The notes beneath the pieces were generated by a model that was not told the origin of the DNA, ran no database searches, and saw only the letters and a list, made by a program, of their open reading frames with translations. DNA of 50,303 nucleotides, taken from contig QKYT01000217.1 of assembly GCA_003550305.1 (NCBI GenBank), forward strand, positions 66,472 to 116,774, in the 5' to 3' direction. Position numbers and translations under genes: made by a program. Every line of letters starts with the position of its first letter. The first letter of the stretch is position 1. Shown here in pieces: positions 1 to 10,189 of this stretch. The DNA comes from Glomus cerebriforme (Eukaryota > Glomeromycota > Glomeromycetes > Glomerales > Glomeraceae).

Positions 1-2332
1 TTCATTTTCATCTATAAATCAAAAGATTATAATTCATTACAAAATTCATTACTATAATAATGATTTTACATACCATCAATATGATGTTTCTTTATTTGTT
101 GTTGAATTTGTTGAATCGGAGTATCTAAAAAATTTAATAAATTATATATATTTAATAATATTCTTTTTAATATTAAACAGTTAACGGTTTTAATTGTTTT
201 ACTCACCATTCTTTGAACTTCTAACTAGTATTATTTAAATTGTAAAATATTTATTAATTTGGAGTTTGACATTTCAAGAAAAAAAGAATAATTTATAAAA
301 TAATATACCTTTAGAAATACTGCTTATTTTTGATGTACTATCATTTTTCTCTTTACTTGATTTACCAAAATCATCAACTAAAAAAAAAAGCAAAAAAAAA
401 AATAAATGTTTTATTTCACATATTACTTGATAAATTTAATTAGTATAGTACTTACTATTATCAGGAATATGAAAGTCATCATATGATTTACTGTGAAATG
501 CTATAAAAAAAATTAAAAAGTTTTTATATGAATTATTAGTCCGGAGCGTAAGCGAAGAACTATATATTCCCTCCGCTTATTATTTGAGCTGATTAATGTT
601 ATTGGTTCGTTACTCCTAATTAGTATCACGATTACAAAAATACCACGAGACGATTTCCTTTTAATAAAATAAGAACCCAGCTCCAGACTGAATAATCCCT
701 AGTTTATAAATAAAATATAATTGTCCATTTATACCTTCTTGTTCATCTATATTATATAAAAATAAAAGATTTTATTTACATAATATTAGTAAATAATAAT
801 ATAACAAATTTCAAAATAAATAATGAATTAATAAAATAATTAATAAGGCATAAAATAAAATATAATGATATACCTGCCGTTGCATTCCTTGGTTCTGGAA
901 AATTTTCAAATCGGTGAATTTTACTTGTAAGTAATCTGCTAATTGTGTAATTCATACTTTGTTTATTTGCTTCTGAGTTACTATTGACTTTTGATTGAGT
1001 TGATTCATTTGATTCATTTTGGTAATAAACAAATCTAATTTTTCTAATTTCTCTCCTAAGTGTACGAATATCAGGTCTTTTCAATGGATCAGCATCCCAA
1101 CATTGTTTCATTAAACCTTCATATTCTAAAGGAGTTCCTGGCACAACTTTTGGTCTTATTCCATTAATAATATTTGTTGCAAGATAATAATCATGTTCAT
1201 AATTATTAAAAGGTGGTTGTCCAGATGAAATTTCCCACATAAGCATTGCAATACTATAAATATCAGATTTAAAAGTAGTTTGTTTTCCAGCAATAACCTC
1301 AGGTGCTATATAAGGAAGATTTCCATATATACTGTTTGATGGTTTATCTGCAGGGCCACAAAATCCCAGATCACTAATAAACCATCTATTACTTCTTGGA
1401 GAATGTAATAAATTTCCAGAATGCAAATCTCTATGAATTGCTTTCGCCTTATGAATTTTTGAAATTGATCTCACTATATCATGGATATTTTGAATTCTTT
1501 CTTTCCATGTAAGCTGATTATGATTCTGTTGTAAATATTTTCTTAAATCTACATCCATTTTCTCCATTACAAGCATGTAATCTCCATTTGATGGATCTTT
1601 TGTTAAACCATAACATTGGACAATCTCTGACCATTTATTACTTATAGTTAAATGTGATTTAGCCTAAAATTTTTTTAGAATTATAAATGAATTTCAAATG
1701 TTAACTTTTTTATTTTCTTTTAATATTTTTAAATTACAAACCTCTTCAAACCATCGTTGATTTGCATTTTCAGCATTTTCTAATCTTTTAAGTATTACTC
1801 TTTGTCTTCCTTTTCTTTTTAATTGTCGTTTGTCAGAATCCCATATTTTATATCTTCCATTAATCCAATTTGCTTTATAAATTTCAGAGTATCCACCTTT
1901 TGTTAGATATTTAATATTTTGAAAATTATTATATGGGATCCATTCAATTATCCCCTCTGGGTCAATTGTTCCCGTTTGACATCTCTGTATTAAATTATCA
2001 ATATTATCATTTCCAGAAGTCCAATTTGAAAAATTTGCTTTCAAATAATTTCGAACACAATATTCACAATATAATGTTGCCAAACATCCTTGGTTGCAAT
2101 TTTCACAAATTCTTTTTGTTCCGCTGTTATAATTAACTTTATTTCGGTCATGGGTTTTATTTAATATTTTTATTGCATAAGTTTTTTCATCCTCTGTAAG
2201 AGAATCATCAGCAAGAATGGTTTGTTTTCGAAATTCAAATCGTTTATCTTGTTTATTGTAAATATTATAATCAGTTAATGCCTTTGATTTATTAATTGCA
2301 TTCCAAATAATCTCTTTTCGAATAGCGGACAT
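1..2332 (-). CDS. Tyrosine-kinase-like protein kinase K1 (3' end cut by window edge)
   Basis: Predicted cytosolic protein kinase. Exons on the minus strand by GT-AG sites and alignment to the paralogues: 2332-1742, 1663-874, 746-735 (12 bases), 500-456, 377-309, 224-207 (18 bases), 124-74, and 11 running off the edge. All junctions keep one open frame. Residues 76-92 hold five cysteines (CxxCxxxC then CxxC), a zinc-ribbon-like cluster. The kinase domain follows: glycine loop GGYSEIY (about 146-152), the lysine in VILKRL (182), HRDLHSGN with catalytic Asp276, DLG at 295-297 in place of DFG, and APE near 317. The tail reads EEQE, then a segment containing FHSKSYDDFHIPDN, a Ser/Lys-rich segment and a Gln-rich segment. 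The family is expanded in Rhizophagus; the substrate is unknown. An insertion enlarges the intron at 501-734. The copy looks functional as far as it can be seen. Confidence 0.85.
538..702. other. Insertion within a K1 tail intron
   Basis: The intron between the 12-base microexon and the FHSKSYD exon is 234 bases here, against roughly 70-100 in the other kinase copies. The extra block starts near the TCCGGAGCG at 540-548 and ends near the CCCTAG at 697-702. It contains TAAGCG and CGCTTA as a short inverted pair. I see no clean terminal repeats or target duplication, so its class is unknown. Confidence 0.45.
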
Positions 2333-2530
2333 AATGCAATATTCTTATATTATTTTACACAATAATGTAAGAAACGTAACAGAATGGAATTTTCATATTT
2401 TTTGAACCCCGAATTCGTACAAATGTTTGTGACTGTTCCACAAGGGATACATTTTTATAACACAACGACTAAATTAGGCGATCACAATAAATCTAATGAA
2501 ATCACAAATTTATTAATTTCAATGCAAGGT
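2333..2530 (-). promoter_or_regulatory. Conserved 5' flank of kinase K1
   Basis: Read on the minus strand, this block matches the sequence before the start codons of K2 (13340-13519) and K3 (22850-23017), and in part K4. The shared parts include TTGTGGAACAGTCAC-like, CATTCTGTTACGTTTC and an AT-rich AAAATAATATAAGAATAT stretch ending a few bases before ATG. Such conservation in otherwise fast-diverging noncoding DNA suggests promoter and leader sequence. No transcription start can be fixed from sequence alone. Confidence 0.5.
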
Positions 2531-3067
2531 TGAGTTCGTCAATGTTAATCAGTTGTAGATAATTGAGGAGCTAGTTACATCTTTTTTTCTTTTATATGTA
2601 TTTTATTTATTTTAATTTACATTAATAAATTTGATATACAACCCGATTAAAAAAAAAACAAATTTATTAATTTCAAGTTAAATTTTTTATCTTCAAATAA
2701 TAGAATTTACTTCGACATTATTTAAACTCATTTCTACTGGTAAGGATTTCAAACTGTTTCATGAACTTTCTTTGAATTTGCTTTTAAAGTAATTTAGTGC
2801 GAAAGGTTAAATAATGGTGATGATGTTAACGAACTGGCATTTGTTGATTTCTCTTAATTTAACAATTCATGTATTTTAAATTTTTTTGTGCCAATTTTTT
2901 TTTTTTTTGATAAAAATAACACAAAGTTTCTTATCATTTTTTGTCCATCTCAAAAGTTTATTGTAATAAAAAAAACTAAATTCTAAACATGATATGAAAA
3001 TAAATAACGAAAAAAAAAGATTCTTTTACTTTATTTATATTACTATCAAGTGCTAAAAAGAAATTGT

Positions 3068-3130
3068 GAAGATGGTAAAATTGAAGTTGGTGATAATAAT
3101 CAATATTTTCACAACTACGATTATAATTGA
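3068..3130 (-). pseudogene. Scrap of transporter C-terminal tail (unit D)
   Basis: On the minus strand this matches the part of the intact transporter T1 at about 12215-12285 (asparagine-rich stretch leading into the SP-rich tail; shared ATCACCAACTTCAATTTTACC). It lies upstream of K1 on the same strand, as T precedes K in units A, B and C. K1 therefore probably once had a transporter neighbour that has been almost wholly deleted. Confidence 0.6.
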
Positions 3131-4471
3131 ACTAATTTTGTTTGTTGCTTACGCGTGTAGTAAAAATTAGTTCACATGAATCGTATTAGATTAATAGTGA
3201 GTCAATTATTTTTTTTTTATTTGAATAATAACTAATAGTGTGACGTAATTATTTTTTTTTGTTATGAACGCGTATCAATTATGATATATATATTATAATA
3301 TGGTAAATATTCCTAATTATTTAGCGTTAATAGATTCTAAATATGAATAACATCGGTCACGAACGTACAAAGCGGTCATTCGGTCACAACTAAAAAATAA
3401 AAAAAAAATCGCATTAACGATATTTACGAAATAAGCAAAATTTAGTTTTAAATTATTAAGAAAAAAAAGTATTATATAAAATAATAGATAAAGAGATTCA
3501 TTCGATCACGCTTAAAAATCAGTAAACAAGTCTTTAACCGGTTAATTAATTATTTTTTAGCTATAAATTTATTTATTTAAGCAAGAAATAAAGTTTTCGT
3601 TATTAAAAATGTCAAAAAATTTTTTTTACGGTGAAAAAAAATTTTATAAACAAATTATTACATGGCAAAGTTTATATAAAAAGTTTCACAAAATTAGACA
3701 GTATGCGTCGTAAGTGTTATAGGCTCTATAGGCCTGTATAACGCAAGTTTTACTGAGGATTATTTTCATCATAAATTGTCCATCAAAAATAACTGTGAAT
3801 ATGTCATAGTTTCTAATTTTATATGACTCCGAATTGGAATTGCACAAACATTCAGATTATTTCTACTAAAAGTAGAGATTATTAATAAAATTTTGAACGT
3901 GTTCAAAGTCATCAAATACATTTTAGACTTAATTCAACCCTAACTTTAATCGATTTGAAAAGAATAATTACACAACAATAATAATAATGCAAATTTAAAT
4001 AAAGTTCATAAACATGAAGGATATTTTTTTTTTTACAATGTTACGCAATGACGCGAAATATGCAAGTTGCGAAATTCCGGATTATTGGCCTTTTTATATT
4101 TTGAGTTTTATTGATTTTTTTAATTGTAGACAAATAAAAATAAAAAATTTTTTTTTTTTTTTAATTTGAAGTCGATGCACAAAAAATTTTTTTTCAAGTA
4201 TAAACAAAAATTATTTAAATTACTTGTAAATACATGTATTTAGGCAAATAACAATTAAAGGGTTACCACGCATATTACGCATATCAGATATTACACGAAT
4301 TAATCGGATTACGTTGTTTATGTATTAACAACATATTCTAACAGATTTTTATATAATTAGTTATTACATTAAAGATTAATGTTATATTACGTTAATACAC
4401 AGATGTAAAAAAAAAAAAAAAAAAAAAAAAGTATTCTATAAAATTTTTCTAAATTATTTTTATAAAAAAAA
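3131..4471. other. Intergenic, no gene seen
   Basis: AT-rich sequence with many stop codons in all frames and long A or T runs, including a run of about 24 A at 4408-4431 just beyond the 3' end of the GPI-protein gene. No RNA gene, repeat array or coding signal was found. Confidence 0.5.
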
Positions 4472-5669
4472 TTAAAAGATCATGCTAAATAATAAACTGA
4501 TAAAAGTTAAACCACCAACAATTTTACTATTATTATTATTTATTGAAAAAGCTGAACTAGTATCACTTCCTGATGCAGCACCAGTAGCAGTAGATGTAGA
4601 TGGGGAAGAATTAGTTTTTGTCGTAGGATTAGCTATAGCTACATTATTAGCAGTTTTAGCAGTTTTAGCATCACCTTTAGGAACAGGTGAAGTATTAGGA
4701 GCAGTAGCTGGTTGTGTAGGTGCTGGTTGTGCAGGTGCTGGCTGTTTAGGAGCGACAGCTTCATTAGGATTTCCTTTAGGAACTGGTGCTTTAGAAGTAT
4801 TAGGAGCAGTAGCTGGTTGTGCAGGTGCTGGCTGTGCAGTAGTTGGCTGTTTAGGAGCGACAGCTTCATTAGGATTTCCTTTAGGAACTGGTGCTTTAGA
4901 AGTCTTAGGTGCAGTAGCTGGTTGTGTAGGTGGTTGTGCAGTAGTTGGCTGTGCAGTATTTGGTTGATTAGGAACGACAGCTGTATTAGGATTTCCTTTA
5001 GGAACTGTTGCTTTAGGAGTCTTAGATGCAGTAGCTGGTTGTACAGGTGGTTGTGCAGTAGTTGGCTGTGCAGTAGTTGGTTGATTAGGAACGACAGCTG
5101 TATTAGGATTTCCTACACCAGTTTGTTTACCATTTGGAACACCCTTAGCAACAATTTTACCAATTTTACCAAGATTTTTACCAACAGGTGGAGGAGGATT
5201 CACTTCAGGTGGATATTTTCCATTTATATCAGTAATAGTAAATCTTGTAGAATAAACTTCACCAGATTTACCGTTAGAAAATCTCAAAAAATAAAATTTT
5301 CCTGCAGGATCAACTTCTGGTACTATCCAAGCCAATTTTCCTAGGGTAGCATCAACAGTTCCTATAGGTCCCAAAGCTACTTGACTAAGATCTGCACCAG
5401 TCATAAAATCTACTTGGACTTTTCCTATCGTCTTTAAACTTGGAGCTTTACCATCATCATTCCATTGAATTGTAACCTAATGCAAAAAAAAGGGGTAAGA
5501 AAAAAAGAAAAAATTTCTTTTATTAATGAGTTTTACTATTTATACTTACTTGTTGGTTTGGACTGAAGATTGCAGAACCATCGGGATTTGTTGGATATAT
5601 ATTCGCATTAATTGTACCAACATTAAGAAGGAAAGCAACTAATGCTACGAACGAATAAGATGATTTCAT
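4472..5669 (-). CDS. GPI-anchored, repeat-rich cell wall protein with Kre9/Knh-like N-terminal domain
   Basis: Two exons (5669-5550 and 5476-4472, GT-AG intron, phase 0) give 374 residues. Residues 1-22 form a signal peptide (MKSSYSFVALVAFLLNVGTI). Residues about 23-125 resemble the fungal Ser/Thr-rich GPI-anchored family with a Kre9/Knh1-type Ig-like fold: an NPDGSAIFSPNQQVTIQW opening, then a beta-rich stretch ending in the conserved FTITD. Next come about four 35-residue repeats rich in Pro, Ala, Gln and Thr (PVPKGNPNEAVAPKQP core). The Ser/Thr stretch, small-residue site and hydrophobic end (GLTFISLLFSMIF) fit a GPI signal. The likely place is the plasma membrane or wall. The repeats are a likely site of O-mannosylation and length variation. 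The opposite-strand reading frames here are only shadows of the repeats. Confidence 0.85.
4680..5115 (-). repeat. In-frame ~100-base tandem repeats in the GPI protein gene
   Basis: At least four copies of a unit of about 90-110 bases are recognisable from GGATTTCCTTTAGGAAC repeated at roughly 4768, 4873 and 4988 and a variant near 5107. Each encodes a VPKGNPN...QPATA segment. The unit is a whole number of codons, so copy changes keep the frame. Confidence 0.8.
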
Positions 5670-6132
5670 TTTTTTTTAAAAAGGAAGGAAAAAAAGAAAT
5701 CTTAAAAAGTTGGTTATAGAAAGAAGGAATATTATAAATTATTTTTACCGTTCGCGTATGATATTTAACGAGAAGAGAAATATCCTCTACGGTAAAGAAA
5801 AAAAAGATGGGAATTATTTTTTTTTTTTGTGTTCAGAGTTAACTAAGAGGAAATAAAAATGGAAAACGAATATATATATATATAAATCATTTTTTTTTTA
5901 TCGAGACACAAAAAATTGAATTTAAATTTTTTTCATGTAAAATAACATTCATACTTCTTCATACACGATTAATAGACAAAAATCTCTGTACGACTTAAAT
6001 AAAAAAATATGATTAGTTATAAATTGTTACAGATTGCGACGTAACACCTTGATTACCTTATTTAATGGATGAAATTATGCAACAGATTAATTATTTATTG
6101 TCGTACACTCGTACCATATGTAGTATTTCTCT
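5670..6132. other. Upstream flank of the GPI-protein gene
   Basis: AT-rich sequence with an alternating (TA)n stretch near 5870-5884. It probably holds the promoter of the minus-strand GPI gene, but I cannot name a specific site. Confidence 0.35.
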
Positions 6133-6372
6133 TCAGATCATTCGACATCTACCAAAATGGCACGGTCTTTTTTTTTTTTTTTTTTTTGTTGTTGTTGTTG
6201 TTATCGAAGCGGTGATAGCAGTCGTGATTCCCATACGTGCATTGCATGTTTGATTAATATAATTTAATTTACCAGATAATTTTTCCACAATTACAAAAGT
6301 TTGATCATTAATTTTTACGGGTAAAGATAAAAACAAAGGAATAAAACAAATAAATAATAAACATAATTTCAT
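6133..6372 (-). CDS. Possible small secreted protein
   Basis: From the ATG at 6372 the frame encodes a convincing signal peptide (MKLCLLFICFIPLFLSLP), then VKINDQTFVIVEKLSGKLNYINQ and a CNAR stretch. After that it runs into a Thr/Lys low-complexity tail read from GTT repeats and a T run (6168-6200), which is unlikely to be real protein. A donor-like CAC|GTATGG near 6237 could end the exon earlier, but I find no firm downstream exon. I prefer the ATG at 6372 over the one at 6408 because it puts the hydrophobic stretch at the N-terminus. Function unknown; it could be a decayed gene. Confidence 0.35.
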   Translation of the reverse strand: MKLCLLFICFIPLFLSLPVKINDQTFVIVEKLSGKLNYINQTCNARMGITTAITASITTTTTKKKKKKRPCHFGRCRMI

Positions 6373-6408
6373 AATTATGATTTTAACTTTATAAAAAAAA
6401 TCTTTCAA

Positions 6409-7731
6409 TATGTTTAATTAGGTAAACGGACAATTTCCACATCGGTCTTTTAGCGATTCTAAGCCTTGCTTTATTGATTGGTCGCGTCCCGCCACAAAAA
6501 AAAAAAAATTTACATTAAGGGTCTCATTAATTGTAAATCTCAATAACAATTAGAAATTTTCTTTTTTTTTATAAAAAAAAAAAGTTTAATTTTAAAACAA
6601 ATAATAATTAATAATAGATAATAACTATATATAAGGTAAATTCTCATTTATAATTCATTATACGTTAAACAAATGAAAGATGAATAAGAATAATTAGACG
6701 AATAAGGCATAACCGCATAAGTAGTCATTGAAATTATTATAAATCTCATAATAATAAAAATAAAATAATGAAAGGAAAATTTTTACTTGAATGAGAAAAG
6801 TATATACTAACAAAATTTAAAGTTTAAACCAATAAGTGCATATTTATTTTTATTTCTAACCTTTCGTCTATTAAACTTTATCAAATTTTTTTCTAATCAA
6901 ACTATATTTATACAATATATACCGTAAAATAATAACGGATAACGTTGTTACACCATAATCTAAAAAAAGTTTCTAGTCGTTAATTCATAATTACCTACCC
7001 TTATTGTTTTGAAATTTTCTTTTGTTTTTTTTTATCAAACTAAAAATATTATGGAACTAATTCACAGAATTTTTTCCTAATTTTATTTATTTATTTATTT
7101 ATTTATTTTTTTAATTATATAACGAAAAAAAAGAGATATTTCTAAAAACCTTTTTTTTTCTAAAAAAAAATTTTTGTAGAACGAAAAAATGATTTTTTTC
7201 GAGCATTTTATATATTAAATAAATGTCATTATAACATCATAGTGATCATTGTATAAGCTTTCATTTTGATAATTATGGTAATAATAAAAACAACAATAAA
7301 AAGACTTGATTGTTTGATAAGTTGACGCCCGTTACTACCAAAAGTAACTTTCAAAAGCAAAATGGTTATGTAACATAATAATCGCTTTTAGTGCATTAAA
7401 ATGCATTTACTGCGGTTTTTTTACGCCACTTTTCATTATAATTCATTTTTAATTGGACAAAGAAAATAAAAGTCATTATAAATAAGTTAATTGTTCTGGG
7501 AAAAAGTAACTCCCAAATATAATGGTTATTGTTTCCGAAAAAAGAATATTTTGATAGTAATTGTAGGTTCATTTTATTTTATTTTTATATAGTCTATTTT
7601 AATTTCATTATCTAATCAAGAAATATGAAAAAAAAAAATTTCTTATATAAATATGAGACGTCTTGATCTTTTTTTTTTTTTCTTTCCACTCAATTTGATT
7701 TTTTTTTTTTTTATTATTATCTTTGAAAAAA
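6409..7731. other. Intergenic, no gene seen
   Basis: AT-rich with a (TTTA)n run near 7084-7107 and several T runs. The 3' part, with pyrimidine-rich runs at 7668-7712, is the presumed promoter and leader of the KH-domain gene that starts at 7732. Confidence 0.4.
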
Positions 7732-9456
7732 ATGTTGCCAAATACAAAAATGATGACCAATTCAATAAAAAAGGTGAAAGAAAATCAGTTGGAAGAAAAT
7801 CAAGCGACATTTAGAATACCAAAAGGAAAATCAGGTTATATATACGGCCCCGACCATTCAAATTTAAAACGAATAATGTATGTAATTTTTAAAGTTATTT
7901 AAATTATAATATATATATATTTTTTTTAAACTAATCACCAAGTTTTTCTTTTAATAAAAAAAAGATATAACTCAGGAGCATATATTGAAATCAACGGAAG
8001 GAGAAATCAATCTTGTCAAGCGATAATTACTGGTACTCCAGAACAACGTAATAGGGCCATTGAATTATTAAATGAAACTTTGGGACGTTCAAATTCATAT
8101 TCACCGATTATGGGATTTACTTTATTAGATGAATCTGATAATAATTTTGGTTTAAATTTATTATTTAAAAAAGTTTCTAATGATGAAGGTTATAAAAATA
8201 ATGTTTTTCCTAATCTTATAACTTATCATAAATATACTCTTGAAATGAAAACGACTTTAAGTACTATTCCTGCTCCAAGATATAATAATTTATCAATTAA
8301 TAGTTTATCAGGAAAAATTTATAGTTTTAATACTATCTCTCAATTAAAACTTTGTTTAAATGAAATCGTTAAAAATTTTTCTAATAATAATCGTAAACTT
8401 TTACTACAACAACAACAACAACAACGAAATCAACAAATTTTATTGGATAATTCTGATAATGAATTTCGTTTAAAAATTAATTTTGGTAGAGAATTATTTA
8501 CTAAAATTGATAAACCTATTTTAACTTTATCAGAATGGAATAAATTAAAAAGAGGTCATAATGGAATTACTACAGCTTTTTGTCATGATCTTGGATTTTT
8601 TGAGAATAGGAAAATTGAAAAATTAAAAAGAATTTTTAATTTTAAAGAAATTAATATTAAAAATAATAAAATTGTTGATAAAGAGGATTGTTTTATTACT
8701 GTTTTATATATGGAAAAAGATAAGAAAAATAAATTTAAATTACAATGGAATGCGAATGAAGGTAAAAAAGAAAAAAAAAGGAAAATAATATATTGATATA
8801 AAACAAATTTTAAATTTCTTTTTTTTTTATTTTACAGGATGTTGGAAAATAATAAAATCAACGAAAAATATACGTCGTCAAGCTATAATAGACATTGTAT
8901 CCGGTAGAAACGAATCACCCGATTTACGTTTCTTATTAAAATCTCAAAACCGTTCATCTTCTATTAATGAAAAATATCATAAAATAATTCATAATTTACA
9001 AAAATCCGAAAAATTTCTTCAAAGGAATAAAGAATCATTTTTTAATGATAATGGTAAAAAGATGTTTTTTGAGTCAGAAGATTTTAATGGAAAATTTAAA
9101 TGTACAAGCGTTAGACAATCTATTATCAAAAGGCAGTTGACGTAAGTAATTCAAACATTTTAAATAATTAAAAAAGGAATACTGCGGAATTTATGACAAA
9201 TAACATTACTTTTTTTAAATTATTTAGTAATGATAAATATCAGATGAATTTTATTTCCACTTTACAAGATGAAGGCGGTAGAATAACTTTGGAAGATACC
9301 GTCAATTTAATTAATCTTTCTTGGATTTCTTCGCCTCCTAATGGATGTGAATCAATCACAACCATGGATCCTAATGATCCAAAATTTACTAATTCAATTA
9401 CTGAAACAATTCATGAAGCAAGAAAAATTTCTAGAATAATCGGAGACATTCAATAA
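7732..9456 (+). CDS. KH-domain RNA-binding protein
   Basis: Four exons (7732-7877, 7965-8761, 8838-9141, 9228-9456) with GT-AG introns in consistent phases (2, 1, 2) give 491 residues. Residues about 25-85 form a KH domain: TFRIPKGKSGYIYGPDHSN is the first helix region with a degenerate GxxG loop, followed by GAYIEI and a TGTPEQRNRAIELLNE helix. The first intron interrupts the KH domain. Downstream is a well-formed but unrecognised region (YTLEMKTTLSTIPAPRYNN, then a short glutamine run near residue 197 and FGRELFTKIDKPILTLSEW). A Lys-rich segment and an acidic C-terminal part end in ARKISRIIGDIQ. The role is probably RNA binding in cytosol or mitochondria; no specific orthologue is recognised. 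The first of several nearby in-frame ATGs was chosen; residue 7 is another candidate start. Confidence 0.8.
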
Positions 9457-10189
9457 GAAATTCACTACTCCATTTGAAAAGATCATGCACAATGCGCGCT
9501 GTAATTCTTTTCAAAAGTGGAAAATTTTGATGAATTATTTTAATATTCTTTTTTTCAAAGTGATTGTATTTTATTTTTTTATTATTTATTTGTTAATAAA
9601 ATTTCCATTTTTATAAACATTAAAATGATATAATTTTTTTTTTATAAAAAATATCGAGAAATTTTCAAATGATGACTAATTTTACTGGATTTCAAAGTTA
9701 CTCAAAATTGGTAATACAATCTAATCTTGTATATAAACAGGTTTCTAAAGTGATTTTAGGGATGACATAAAAGGAGATTAATGTGTGGCAAAATTATGAG
9801 GCGACTTCTTTGTTTAAAAATTGATTTCTAAAATTATTTTTTTTGTCATTCATAGTACGGTAGTACAGCTTGACAAAGAAACGAGGTGTTCATTGGACAA
9901 TCTATTTATTCTGCCATACTGTAATGACTATAAATGTCGGAAATAGCCCATTAAAGTTATTAATGCCCAAGTTAGTAAGCAAGTTAGTATTGTTTGTATT
10001 TTCACGGGTTTTGGTCGCATTTGGTCACGCCCGATTAGCTCGATCATGATCAAGTATAAAAAGGAGTTTGATTTTAATAATAATAATAAAAAAAAAAAAA
10101 AAAATTGAAAAATTATGTATAAATATATAAATGCTTATGAAAAGTATTTTAGAATATTTAATAGAGGAAATTATTTATTAATATCGGAG
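9457..10189. other. Intergenic between KH gene and transporter T1
   Basis: AT-rich; no gene seen. The 3' part carries the transporter promoter (TATA box at 10055) and an A run at 10088-10103. A second ATG at 10115 lies in frame with the chosen T1 start. Confidence 0.4.
10055..10063 (+). promoter_or_regulatory. TATA box of transporter T1
   Basis: TATAAAAAG lies 135 bases before the preferred start codon at 10190 and 60 before the alternative at 10115. It is the best core-promoter match in the region. The equivalent flank of the decayed copies T2 and T4 is different, so T1 may have its own promoter. Confidence 0.45.

Noticed and set aside
4482..5344. Long plus-strand open frames rich in Gly, Ala, Cys or Ser, Trp opposite the GPI gene
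   Set aside because: They are the complement of the coding repeats of the minus-strand gene; no signal, splice site or start context supports them.
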